From assembly GCA_025766275.1 (NCBI GenBank), contig JAFKAC010000080.1, positions 186,001 through 250,000 of the forward strand: a DNA stretch of 64,000 nucleotides, read 5' to 3'. The position numbers were made by a program, and so were the translations under genes. Within the stretch, counting starts at the first letter, position 1, and each line of letters opens with the position of its first letter. Of the stretch, positions 34,651-46,647 are shown in pieces. The notes beneath the pieces are model-generated. The model did no database searches. It was not told where the DNA came from and saw nothing but the letters and a program-made list of their open reading frames with translations. The DNA comes from Lactarius indigo. Lineage: Eukaryota; Basidiomycota; Agaricomycetes; Russulales; Russulaceae.

Positions 34651-35286
34651 TCACTGAACAATGGCAAAATGAATCAAAGACTTGGGTGGCGCACGAGAAA
34701 TATAAGGCCTCCTTTTCCCAATGAACAAAACAGCTATTTCCCCTTTCCAGGGAATGAGAGGAAAGTCACGCTGTAGGTTTGGGTTTGGACCAAGGCGATT
34801 GTCAAGGTAGCCAGTAATTAAAATCTTGTGGCCAGCAACATGGATGAGCATATCGAATACTTCAGGCGGGAAAGCCTTTGGTAAGAAAAATGCGGCTTCG
34901 ATATCAACGTAAGGGGGATCGGTCACATCCCTGTGAAGAGGGAGGACTGCATCAAAGGTGGAAGTAATACGCCGGCGAGGCCATCTTGACCACAAATAAC
35001 CAGATACCGCAGAAGGTCTGGTCTGAAGTATCAAAAATGAAAACTGGTTACTTGCAGAGATGAAAACAGTAAATACTTGCAGGGACGTTAGGCGGTGTGC
35101 GACGGTGGATGACCATTGCCTATGTAGGTGAGCAAACAGATAGAGGCGAAGGGAAGGCGAAGGCAGAAGGTGAACGCTCCCGCGTACCCAAAACGTGCCC
35201 ACATGCGCCTTAAATGCCGCGTCTGCCAAGCCTGACGCGTACATTTTAAAATGTACGAAGTGCGTAATACTTGGAAATGAAATCAC
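34651..35286 (-). CDS. Hypothetical agaricomycete protein, about 193 residues after splicing
   Basis: Open frame of 211 codons. A 54-nt in-frame intron (GTATTTACT...ACTTCAG, near 35015-35070) probably interrupts it. Visible words include TFDAVLPLHRDVTDPPYV near the middle and IPWKGEIAVLFIGKR near the C-terminus. No signal peptide or membrane segment is seen. It resembles an unnamed agaricomycete family in overall pattern. It stands alone between the kinase gene and a fold-back copy. Confidence 0.5.
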   Translation of the reverse strand: MISFPSITHFVHFKMYASGLADAAFKAHVGTFWVRGSVHLLPSPSLRLYLFAHLHRQWSSTVAHRLTSLQVFTVFISASNQFSFLILQTRPSAVSGYLWSRWPRRRITSTFDAVLPLHRDVTDPPYVDIEAAFFLPKAFPPEVFDMLIHVAGHKILITGYLDNRLGPNPNLQRDFPLIPWKGEIAVLFIGKRRPYISRAPPKSLIHFAIVQ

Positions 35287-35437
35287 AAAATAGTGGTTGG
35301 CTGAATGTCCAACAAAGACCTTCGTGATACGGAGTCACTCACATCAGACAAAAAGGATTCAAGATTACGCCCAGCGCTCCTGGCATTCAAAGTTGCCTAT
35401 TTCGGAATGAGCTAACGGCCGTTGTGCTGCGCAGCAA

Positions 35438-38211
35438 TAGTACAGTTCTGGGCGGCTGTCACGACATCGCGTCATCGTTGTCACCTGCTTCAAGGTCGAG
35501 AGGTCAGGGTCCATTGTTATACTATTTTGGGTAAGCCTTACCGTGACGGGTGAGTCGCGGCGCTAGTGACCACGGTAGATATCGTCGGCAGAACTCGACT
35601 CGAGTCACAACTGTACGAATTGAACATGCACAGCCGCACATCGTTAGTGTTACTTCTCGGTCGGAGGTCAGAGTCCATTGTCATACTGTTTTGGGATGGG
35701 CTTACGTGACCACGAAAGACTCGAGTCACGAACGCACGACGTTGGCACTATTCGGTCGCATTGAGCACAAGGCACGTTCACCAAATCTACGGGGACTGAC
35801 CTGCGGGTCGGGTGTACGTGAGGCGATTGCAGTTGCTAGGGTCTTGATGGCAATCCGAGCCAGGCGAAGCGCGCACTGCACCGAATGTCGGAAGTAGTCT
35901 TGAGAGCAAAGATCGTGCAAAGTCGATCAAAAATATCGAACACGATTGAGTGGTTACTCGCGTATGGAAATTCGGCGTTGCACTGCGCCGCCTCGGTTCC
36001 TGACATTCGTTAGAGCAAAGATTGTTGGAGACAAAGAAATGAACGTAACGCCTACGTGCTACGGGATCAGAGGCATCAAGACCGGCCAGGGCGCCATTGG
36101 CCCAGCAACGCGCGGAGTGGTGTCAAAGCTTGCCTACGCGGCTCACCGACCGATACAGCCCATTCATAAACGGCAGCAGGTCGGAGAAGCTCGATGGTCG
36201 CACCGCGGCGGCGGCGGAAGGGAAGGTACAGAATAGCACTGCAGGGGCCTCGGACCTAGAGACCTGTAGGTGCAACGAGGAGTTGCGTGGAAAGAGGGGA
36301 GGTCGCGTAGACGATGTCGAGAAAAATGAGACGGATACTCACCTGCTGACCTCCATAAACGGAGCGAGGCACGCCCGTGATGGCCCGCGACAGAGACCAG
36401 GCGAAAGGTGAGCGTCAAGTAACGAGCAACCTTCCACCAAAGCAACCAGACAGTGCGTCGAGGCCGCTGGCGATAGGCGCCGTACGAAGAGAGTGGTAAA
36501 GAAGATTGCGGACACCAAGAAAGGAAGGTCGGGGAAGCGCACACTCCCATTGAGGTAACCAGACGGTGCGGTAAAAACATACGAGGGACATCAAGAAAGC
36601 TTGAAGCTTGAAGAAGCGTGATCACGTGAGCGTGACTTACCTTTTCCGGAAAAAGGCCGAGTCCACCGCACTACGCGTCATGCACGTTACCCACAAGTCA
36701 TACCCTTTTTCCTATGTTCTACCTCCCCACCTCCCTATTTCTTTGGTATCCACAGTGTCCAACGCGATGTCTCCCTCTTCCCGCACACCGCCCCTCACGG
36801 GGTAACCTTGACTCTTTGTCTGGTTGCCTTGGTGGGAGCGTTTGATGCCCCCCCCTTTCGACCTGGTTCCGATTTGGGCGCTCCTCTATCTGCAACGCAC
36901 TTCTTGCTTGTGGGTTGGCTTCGAATGGTCGTCTGGTTGCCAAAACTTTACACGACGGAGGTATTTGCTGTCCTCCCCCATTCCCACCTTCGAGACCCAT
37001 CTTTCCACATCCGCACGCTGTCCCTCACAGGCTGACTTGACTTGCCGTCGGTTGCTCGGTGGGTCCCTCCTTCTATCCCGACTTTCTCGCCAATGGCTGC
37101 TGTATCTGACTCCTCTATTGCTAGGCATTCGTCTCCCTTCAGGAAGTCTCAGAAAGAAATTCTCGGTCCTCCGCCATCACTGCAGCTCGCGGCCCCAACC
37201 GTCGGTATGCCTTCGCCCGAAATTTAACCGTTTCCTTTCTCACGCATGCTTTGTCGTAAGGCGCAAGCGAGGAGTTTCGCTACATTTGTAGGTCTAGCCC
37301 TCTGTCCGGCAACGTCCAGGTGAACGCTCTCATTACTTTTCTATACACTGCCTCTGACATCTCGGCTTAGTGACCCCGATCCCTCCCCTCCCGCGTGACC
37401 TCAAGGACGATGGCGGGGGATTGTACATGTGACGGTGGGTGCGCATCCTTGAACGTACGGAGACGACTGTCGCAGCATATTTTGAGGTGGTCCGGCGGCC
37501 TTCGCGAGCGACCTTGACACGCCGTCTGGTTACCTCAATGGGAGTGTGCGCTTCCCCGACCTTCCTTTCTTGGTGTCTGCAATCTTCTTTACCACTCTCT
37601 TCGTACAGCGCCTATCGCCAGCGGCCTCGACACACTGTCTGGTTGCTTTGGTGGAAGGTTGCTCGTTACTTGACGCTCACCTTTCGCCTGGTCTCTGTCG
37701 CGGGCCATCACGGGCGTGCCTCGCTCCGTTTATGGAGGTCAGCAGGTGAGTATCCGTCTCATTTTTCTCGACATCGTCTACGCGACCTCCCCTCTTTCCA
37801 CGCAACTCCTCGTTGCACCTACAGGTCTCTAGGTCCGAGGCCCCTGCAGTGCTATTCTGTACCTTCCCTTCCGCCGCCGCCGCGGTGCGACCATCGAGCT
37901 TCTCCGACCTGCTGCCGTTTATGAATGGGCTGTATCGGTCGGTGAGCCGCGTAGGCAAGCTTTGACACCACTCCGCACGTTGCTGGGCCAATGGCGCCCT
38001 GGCCGGTCTTGATGCCTCTGATCCCGTAGCACGTAGGCGTTACGTTCATTTCTTTGTCTCCAACAATCTTTGCTCTAACGAATGTCAGGAACCGAGGCGG
38101 CGCAGTGCAACGCCGAATTTCCATACGCGAGTAACCACTCAATCGTGTTCGATATTTTTGATCGACTTTGCCCGATCTTTGCTTTCAAGACTACTTCCGA
38201 TATTCGGTGCA
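35438..38211. mobile_element. Fold-back element copy 2, right arm truncated, empty retrotransposon site
   Basis: Left arm 35438-36570, spacer 36571-37515 and right arm 37516-38211 match copy 1 nearly base for base. The right arm stops about 450 bp short of its expected outer end, at attcggtgca, where unrelated DNA begins. The spacer holds the unoccupied target TACGG at 37456-37460, exactly where the chromovirus sits in copy 1. Confidence 0.85.
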
Positions 38212-38492
38212 TCTATTGTAAGAGATGTCTTTGTTTTTTTGTACCTCCGATCCCTCTAACACGCGTCATTCGTCGTTCTCCAGGGTTTTGTTTTCCTGCT
38301 TACACATTTCGGTTACAGCCGTTTTAATAATTTTCTAGACCGCCAGATTCGTACGGGAAGTCACCCATTGTACACCTTAAATGGAAACATACACATGCCT
38401 ATTGTCCGCGATTGCCGTATCATACGTTGATGTATTTAAATGAGGTGAAAGGGCGGCTTGCAACTATCCCGTCCTTATTACTATCTCATAAC

Positions 38493-39924
38493 ATGGGTCA
38501 GTACTTGCTGAAGAAAACCATTCAGAAACATCACGACTCTATCAATGCGCTTGCATTTTCTCCTGATGGGGCGCTTTTTGCCAGTGGAGCCGATGATGGC
38601 CTTATTATCGTCTTCCTGGGGAATGGTAGTGGCCGCGAAGTTCGTCGGTTTCAAGTAAAAGCCCCAGTGACAATATTGTTATGGCGTTCTCGTTTTGGCC
38701 ACACACTACTCGCTGGTGATGCAGCCGGTGATGTACATACAATAAGCCTCAACGGTTCAACTAATGTGAGCGTCTCCCGACACCGGACTTGGTCCAGTCG
38801 AGTGTCGAATGTTCTGTTGAGCGTCTCGTTTACAGGGAAACCCATACTATCATACCATCAACTGTGTGCCTGGCCCCATTCATTGCATCGCGGAGAATGG
38901 CATCTGGCTAGCTATTGGCTCGGGAAAGGCCGTTCAGTTGGTGAAGCAAGCAACGATCGGTGCGTGTTCTGTCTCTTGGTTGCAAGGGAAGTGTGGTAAC
39001 CCAAATAATTTACAGCTACTTGGGAATGCACCCGTCTTCTTCCAGATCCCATCAAGTTTCCAGAGCTAGATGGAGAACTCCCAGAACCTATGGCGCGTTC
39101 CCTTCACTTTTTAAATGGTGGTAAACTGTTATTGGTAACGTACCTGGATCACGGTGTGATGTAAGTCTTTGTCCATCTGCCAGCTTGTCAAGTTCGATCT
39201 TACCAATGATTGGTAGTGCATGGAATTTGAAGACCCTTGAAATCAAGTGGCGTATCCGCCCTCGCGCGTGCAAAATGTATAATCAACTGTCTTCAGTGCC
39301 AACCTCGCTTATCAATTATATAGAGGCTGTTCTATTGTCTCTCACAATGAGAAGACCCTTGCACTGACCAATCTTTATGATGGCATCGATTGGTATTCTT
39401 TAGATTCGAATCACTTTATGGATGCTTCTTATCAGCACACCACAACTCATCCAATCCCCGACAATGTCATCCTTCCCATCACCTTCATTCATGGCAACAG
39501 CGCGGTGTTGTCTGGCACGTCTGATGGATGTGCTCGTATCACCACTGTAACGGAGTGGGCACTTGGGGAGAGGCTTCGACATAACCGTGAGTTATTCGTT
39601 TTTTTTGAGCAAAAGCTGAGATTGAGAGCTCTTCCAATAGCAGGAGATATTGTGCAAGCCTTGGTATGCATTGCCACACAGAAATGCCCTCGCATATCAC
39701 TTATTCTGTGCGTCGCTCAGGCATACTCCAGTACGGGAGACGCTCGCCAAATTGTTACAGGTGTCTCTGAGAAGGCTGCCGGATCGGTGATTCGGTATTG
39801 GATTCAGGAAAGTGGTTCGAAAAAGCCCGCACAACAGAAGTCACAAAGGGAGATTGGACGAGGCCGGGCATATCTCACCGGATATGTGAGACAGACATCT
39901 CAGACCTTCCTGCACAGTAACTAA
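38493..39924 (+). CDS. WD40-like beta-propeller protein
   Basis: The ATG at 38493 begins MGQYLLKKTIQKHHDSINAL, followed by FSPDGALFASGADDGLI, a typical WD40 blade start. Seven or so exons join cleanly with introns of about 50-80 nt. Words such as YLDHGVIAWNLKTLEIKW, NLYDGIDWYSL and VLSGTSDGCARI mark further blades, with degenerate Trp-Asp ends. It ends at 39924 with a basic tail. No frame break was found. Such single-gene WD40 proteins are numerous in agaricomycetes, and their partners are unknown. The gene begins 280 bp after the truncated end of fold-back copy 2, so its arrival may have caused the truncation. Confidence 0.7.
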
Positions 39925-40317
39925 CGCGTTCCTGACAGACACTTGTTTCGATTCTTTCTATCACGTGCAGCCTAGTAATCCTCTTGGCCGCGACACAATT
40001 GGATTGGACCGCGGTGTCCGCCAATGGGACCAAAGGTTGGTTCAGCTTCACGAGGGCCAACTAATTTGAGTTCAGTCAAACGATGGTCACAGGGTCGGAG
40101 AGAGTGGAGACGGATATAGATGAGTTTGCGGTGATTGACCTGGTCCTGCGGTACCATAAGTTGTAATGTGAGCACAGGTGTTTGACTTGTAATGTCTTAT
40201 AACATAACATACTTCTCTTATCTCTTATTGCTCTCAATACCCCGGCAATGAAAATTGCGCCATGAGCTTCCGACGAGGGGTGTAACGACGATGGCTATCA
40301 TTGCCATGAGCGCCCGC

Positions 40318-40415
40318 TCACGTAGTCACGTAAGGCCAGTAAGGCTAGCCCTAAAAAGTATCACTATGGATTCTGACCTCCTACCCAGAAGTAGGTTACA
40401 ATGGTGATGTGCCGT
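40318..40415 (-). repeat. Degenerate fold-back-type terminal repeat
   Basis: Reading GTCACGTAAG, then AGTATCACTATGGATTCTGA and CCTCC, then AGAAGTA, it aligns with the right-arm subterminal block near 18210-18280 with many differences. It is an old relic of the same or a related family, upstream of the Tnp2 gene. Confidence 0.5.
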
Positions 40416-40587
40416 CGTTCTCAACGAATGGACAAATTCGATAATGATGATATCTGATTTTTCATATTAGACTGGAATGATTGTCAGAATCTAGCTATTG
40501 TTCTTTGTCCGTGACGCTCTTATTCCGTGAAAGTATTTGCCCTCTTATATCTCCTTTCCTCTCGAGTCGATATCTGGTCCTACGCCT

Positions 40588-43500
40588 ATGGAGATTTTCC
40601 CCCTTCTAGATGCCGAGCTCTCTGCGCGTTCTGAGTGGATGCCCAACATCGGCTCCTTGCAGTTTGTCAATGACCCTCTCAAGAGTGGCCCTTACCTGAA
40701 CGAAGATCTTAAGCAAATCAGGCACCCCAATGTCGGCCTGTACGCATTAACGTCGGCTCAAAAGAATCAACTTTATCTTGAGCACAAAGCTCGCCTTTGC
40801 GACATTCTGGATATGCTCGAATCAATCGATGTCACCGATAGGAAGGAAAGCGCGGAAGATCGTGTCCTCCAGGAATTGATCAGAATAAATAGGTTAAAGG
40901 GAATCGAATGGTCTGGCCAACGTAGCAAGCGAGGCATCAAGGACGCTATAGTAAACACAGGTTACGTCTATATCCCTGCTTGTTACTGTCGCTGACGATT
41001 ACCCAGAAAGCTATTTTGTGACGCGACATCCTAAGAATCCGACTCTTCTTGCTGTCTACGTGACGACTTTGGCCATGTATGTTCTATACCGTCTTCCCCG
41101 TCGCGGCGCGGCCATCCTACTTGCTGGTATGAGGAGCATTTTGAACAGTCAGGCATCTCTTCGTTCTTTGGCACGCGAACTACCGATGGACCCGCGAAAG
41201 CTCCTGACAATGTATGACCTTGATCCTGTCACCCAGAGCTACGTTTGCTGCCCTTCGTGCTATTTTCTCTACGAATACTCCCATACTGGTACAAGGAAGA
41301 GGAATTCGCCCGTTTCTTTGAACGACCCCCACCATCCGAAGAAGGCCGACAGCAAAATGGCAGAAGATACCCAGCTTGTTGTCTCCGTCCCGATACACTG
41401 TACACACCGTCGGGTTCGCGCCGGCCCCACCTGCGGTGAACCCTTATTTAATACCGTCATTGTCAATGCCAAGTCGTATACTGTTCCTCTATGCAAATAT
41501 GAGGTGCAAGATTTGAAACAATGGGTCGGGCGACTACTCTCCAGGCCCACCATCGAAGACAACATTTTCAAGGCCTTTCGGAGACCTCGCAAAGAATACA
41601 TGGAGGACATGTGGGATGCGGGACACTTGTGCAAGATTCTCCTCAAGAAAGGTGAACGTTTTCTCCCTGGGCCAGTGGACGAGACGCGCCTAGCCTTTTC
41701 ATTCTCGATGGATAGCTTTAACCCGTTTCACATGAAAGAAGCTAAACAAACTGTCTCGTCCACTGCTATTTGGTTGATCGTGCTTAATCTTCCCCCTCAC
41801 CTGCGATACCGTCCTGAAAATATGTTTCTCGCTGGCATCATTCCTGGACCCAGGAAGCCCTCGCTTTCTGACGTCAACCATAGTTTAAAACTTCTTATCA
41901 ACGTCTTACTAGAGTTCTTTGACCCTGGCGTCCTGTATTCTCGAACGGCAAGACATAAGCAGGGTTGCCGAGTTCGGGCAATACTTGTTCCTGTCGTCTC
42001 GGATATGCTGGCTGCACGACAGGCTGGTGGGTTTGCGAGTCCAACAGCGACTTACTTCTGCACGCACTGCAACTTAAAGGTACAAGACATCGAAAATCTA
42101 GACAAAGACAGTTGGCCACGACGAGACGTCGTTGATCACATCAAGATTGCAAAGCAATGGCGTGACGCAGAAAGTCTTCACGAGCAAGAAACCCTTTTCA
42201 AAAACCATGGTCTCAGGTGGTCCCCGCTCCTTGATTTGCCTTATTGGAACCCTATTCAATTTATGGTTATTGAGCCTATGCACCTTTTTGATGCCGGGCT
42301 TTTCCAGAATCATTGTCGGCAAGTCTGGGGTATCGACACATCTGCTCTAGGCGGTGATGGGATAGCATCCTCGAACACTAAAACAATTCCAAGACCTTCG
42401 GACTCTGAGATGAAGAAGTGGTACGACACCATACGCGCGACTCAGCAGTACGAACGTCTTCGTGAGCAGCTCAATGGAAACAGTTGCGCCCGTGATACCC
42501 TCTGGCATATCTGCAATGACCATAACTTGCGTCGTGCAGGTAACAAGTGGCAATTAGCTGGGACAATTGCCGAATGGGTGAGCGTTTTATGCACCTTAAC
42601 GAATGAAAACGATGAACCAGTCTTGGATGCAGCGCCAGGTTACACCGCTTGAAATGATCAAACTACCGACATCCCCATCCGCCGAGAAAACACCGCGCGC
42701 CACTTCTAAAGATTTCCTGGCCCCTGAGACTGATGTTGAAACTCGAAGTGTCCGGGAGGGAAGTGTTACTACCGATGATTCGGTACAGTGCCTATATGAC
42801 TGAATTATATACACGACTTGAGCCTTTTCTAGGTCGCGTCAACTCGTTCTCTGAGCGAAGACAGAGTTCCTTCAAAGGATGAGCAGAAGGCTATAGAAAA
42901 GTGCATTGAACAGCTCGTTGGTCATGCTGCCCGGAATACTGTGTTGTGTGCTAAAAAAATCGTGCTTCAATTTGTTTGCCGAGACTACTGCAAAATGTCC
43001 TACGAGAAGCTGAATGGTCTTAGGAATAAAGAAGAATTATATGCTGCAGCTGTAGCTTGGGTACGTGTGCTGTGCGTTTCTTCTAGTTGCTCCACCTCAT
43101 TTCGAGTTAGGTAGAAGCAAACGTCCATCTTCAAGAGAATCCTTCCCGGAAGCAAATAACTTCCCCTAACAACGGTGCATTTCTGGGCAAGGATGTTATG
43201 GAAGCTGTCTGGGCGGACATGGTTCTTACTGAACTTCCGTCCTGGGTTACAAAAGCCCCTTCAAATTGGGGAACTGCGGCACGGGGAAAACTTAGCGCGA
43301 ACAACTGGAGAGTTATCTGCACAATCCATCTCCCTATTACTTTGATCCGACTTTGGGGAGGAGACGATGTACCTGATGACCGGAAAGCCAAGTTGGAGAA
43401 CTTTATGGATTTAGTACGTGCCGTTCAAATTGCAAACCTACGCTCAATTTCTCGGGAAGAGATTGAACTATACGAGAAATACATCTTTCGCTACGTAATG

Positions 43501-44644
43501 ACATTCAAGTCACTATATAAGCTCGCGAAGGTGAAGCCCATCCATCACGCTTCCCTACACTATGGGGATGTCCTTAGGGGGTTTGGGCCTGCGCACACAC
43601 ATGGCGCCGCATTCTATGAACGGTACATCCACTCCATGCAAAGCAAAAATCACAACATGAAGCTAGGTTTGTAGCTTGATTTCATTTCTAACTTACCTAA
43701 TATTTATTGCTCTCCTATTAGGCGAAATCGAGCTAACGTTCATGCGTAGCTCCACAAGGGAGGCAAATCTACAAGCAATACTCACGGACGACAGTGAGGT
43801 GCGCTCACATGTTGGTGACCTTGTGGAAGCATACAAGAATATCCTTGCCGAGGATGTCCGCGGAACCCGCTTAGCCCATATGATTGACACAGCGCATCTG
43901 ACACAACGAACACTAGACTTTGCATATGATAGAAACCGTCTCCGCGAATCAAGCTTTCCCGATGCCGTACTGGCGGTGTTCAACCAATTCTTACATCGCA
44001 AGCGTCCAGTACTCATGGAAATAGATACAGAGAGTTCTTCTACTGCCGTACCATCTCGAAATGCAAAGTTCCTGGACAAGTTCTCCCTCCGCGGTGTCCA
44101 ATACTCAACAGCAACCTGTCGAGCACGTGATAGCCACGTGTTTTTCCGATCTCCCGAGCCCGAGTTCGAGACGCCCCAGCCAGGCCAGGTCACACACATC
44201 TTCCTTCATTCCCACGTGCCCGTTTCTCCGGGTCAACCCCCCCCATCTATCTACCTCTGTGTGCAACCCTATGCTCCTTTTCAACTCAGTCCAGAGCTCA
44301 GCAACTTGGACGAAATGTATAGACGATTTGGTTTCGCCAGTGGTTTTTTGTGCAAGAACGAGCTCGCGCCACCCATCATCATTGAACCCTCGAGCATCAT
44401 TTCTCACGTTGCAGTAACGCCTCTCGATATCAGTGGAAGTAAAGTGCTACACATTCTTCCTATGGACAGGGTACGTTCCGCTCCAGTTTTTAAGAGCAAC
44501 ACGACTTATGGCGAGAGATTTCTACCACCAGCTCATGCAGATGTCTTTTATGCACACGGAAAACACCACCGAAGTAGACAACTCAACAGGCGAGTGAAGT
44601 TGCCATCAGGTGAGCATCCCGAGTATGACTGCGTCCCTTCTTGA
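40588..44644 (+). CDS. Tnp2-type (CACTA/EnSpm-related) transposase
   Basis: The first in-frame ATG is at 40588. About seven exons join with clean GT-AG introns to a product of about 1200 residues ending at 44644, with no frame break seen. Order: N-terminal helical region; zinc-ribbon-like CCPSC near 41250; a domain with SMDSFNPF (possible first catalytic Asp); IPVVSDMLAARQAGGF; a Cys pair in FCTHCNLKV; PYWNPIQFMVIEPMHLFDAG (the Tnp2 D-x-MH-x-x-x-LG type motif); a SAP-like helix pair near 42880-43060; then a C-terminal region. This fits Transposase_21/Tnp2, which moves CACTA-like DNA elements by cut and paste. I could not find the element's terminal inverted repeats, so element limits are open. 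Confidence 0.8.
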
Positions 44645-45088
44645 GCAAGTCAGTCAGACAACGCGTCGAGGCTATTTGAGTGGTATACGTGAGGCATTAA
44701 GTGTGGAAGTGAAGGTTAGTACGTTGAGTGGGAAGAGACCGACAGGAATGGATATGTGCGCGTGTACCCTTGAATATACGGAAACGACTATTGAAGTACT
44801 GTAGATATTATAACTACTGTAAGTTACATTGCAGACTCCTTCCTGATTCGATGCTTCGTCCAACCAGTCACATGGTCACAGAAGTCACAGAAGTCCTCAG
44901 ACTCAGAGCATGTTTTTCTCTCCTCATGGGCGCCCTCACCGCCGACCTCGCCCTACACATCGAGGGCTATTCTAAAGCAACCTTTGCAGGAATATTCTGC
45001 GGAAACACCTCGTCGCCACCGTCCTCCTCCCACTCTCGGGTTTGCCAAAAAAAAAAAAAAAAACACCTCCGTTTACCACTGGCAACAG

Positions 45089-45425
45089 AGTAGTTCCCTG
45101 CACCTTGAGAAATGCTTGGTCAAACAGAAGATTGAAGAGCATGAGATCACCCTTCAAGTACTCAAGGAGCAGATGTCCAATATAGAGGAGAGCATAACTA
45201 GTACTACTTTCATGGTGGGTAAGTTACACTGTTTCATGGACCGCGTCGGTGTCTCCATCCCTGATATGCAGGATCACATAGCCGCCTCCATTTTTCTTCC
45301 GGAGGTCAGTCTTGCCCTCTTTTTCACAGTCCCCATCACTTGAAACGCTTGGGCAGGATGACAGAACTAGCCGAAACTCACGTGATGAGACCTTTTTTGA
45401 GGAAAACGAGGTTGTGTCCGGGTGA
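45089..45425 (+). CDS. Small coiled-coil protein, 3' exons, start unresolved
   Basis: Three exons join in frame. The first, from about 45089, encodes a Lys/Glu-rich heptad-like stretch (QKIEEHEITLQVLKEQ). A 57-nt intron (GTGGGTAAG...TGCAG) leads to DHIAASIFLPE, and a second intron leads to an acidic end that stops at 45425. The upstream start is not clear; an A15 run lies at about 45047-45062. It sits just after the Tnp2 gene in the same direction and could be a second element gene or an unrelated fragment. Confidence 0.35.
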
Positions 45426-46647
45426 TTGCTATTACTCTGTGCTGGAGTTGTGTAAGCAAATTCCAAGTTACCGTCCTTATTCTTTTGGTTGACTTCTATT
45501 TACTAGAGTCCTGAAATGTTCATGTTGATGCTTGTTATAATGTTGGTGTTCGATATGTACGTACGACGCCTGACACGGCTAGGTCGCACTGCAAATACCA
45601 AAGACGTTACGCGCCTATACCACCGCGCGTGATGAGTTGTTCATAGTAAGTACGGAATTGCAATTGCTTGGAGGTTTCCCTCGCCCGAGTGCGCGAGACG
45701 ACGCCGCTGTGATTACGAACGGGAGGACGGATAGCATGGTATTCTCGCGTCATCGCCTTGGATCCACCTGATCACTCGTTTGACTGCTTCGCGCATTCGC
45801 CCGAGTGTGCAGACGATATCGCATATTTGCTGCGAGAATACAGCCTTCGCTCGGACACGCTTTCACACGGCACACAGCGAGTTCGCGCCGAAAACAAGCA
45901 GAGAAGTGATTGATATGTTTCTATGTACATTCCAACGCAGACTGACCCACCCCTTCCCTTCAGCTAAACTTGCTCAGTATCTTCGCCTTGGACAGTGGCC
46001 GTGCCGCGAGGGAGCGCGATTCGCACCGCCAGGTCGACGATTGCTTCCGCCCCAGACAAGATCCTTATGTGTGCCGACATGGCTACTTCTGTGCGCAGAC
46101 CCATGCGCCGCATCTTTTAAACGGTCAGCGTGGCATTCGATCAGTGAATCGGCGACTTACCCAGCCCCCTACTGGCTCAATAGCCACGGTGCGCACCCAA
46201 TCCCAAGCGACTCGAGCGATTGAACGAAGATATTCAAAGGGCATCTAAAAGCGGTGAGTTAACGCATTACAACATGTATTGAGGACTTACTGTGATAGTA
46301 GGTGTGGTGTGTGCGCAAAGAGACGAGTGAGACGATGAAGACGATGACGATGAGAATTGTTGGAAATGGCGTTGACGCGCAGCGCGGGAACGAGCGCCGA
46401 CGTCGCTTCACGTTCGCCGCAGCGTCGGGACACTTTGACGAATACATGTTGTCTGCGCATGGTGTATTGTAGTGTATTCGTTGAATAGTAATATTTAGTT
46501 ATGTTCAGCAATTTTTCAATCAAATCTCTCGAAAAAACTTATTACCGACGTATGAAATTAGAAATACTGTAACGTCACGCGTCACGTGTAAGTCACATGT
46601 TTTTTTTTGAGGCGACCGAATTTGGATACCCGCATTTCCACCGCACC
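45426..46647. other. Intergenic, no supported gene
   Basis: Frames of 92-147 codons near 45780-46250 overlap each other and show no domain. No repeat family of this window is visible before 46648. Confidence 0.4.
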
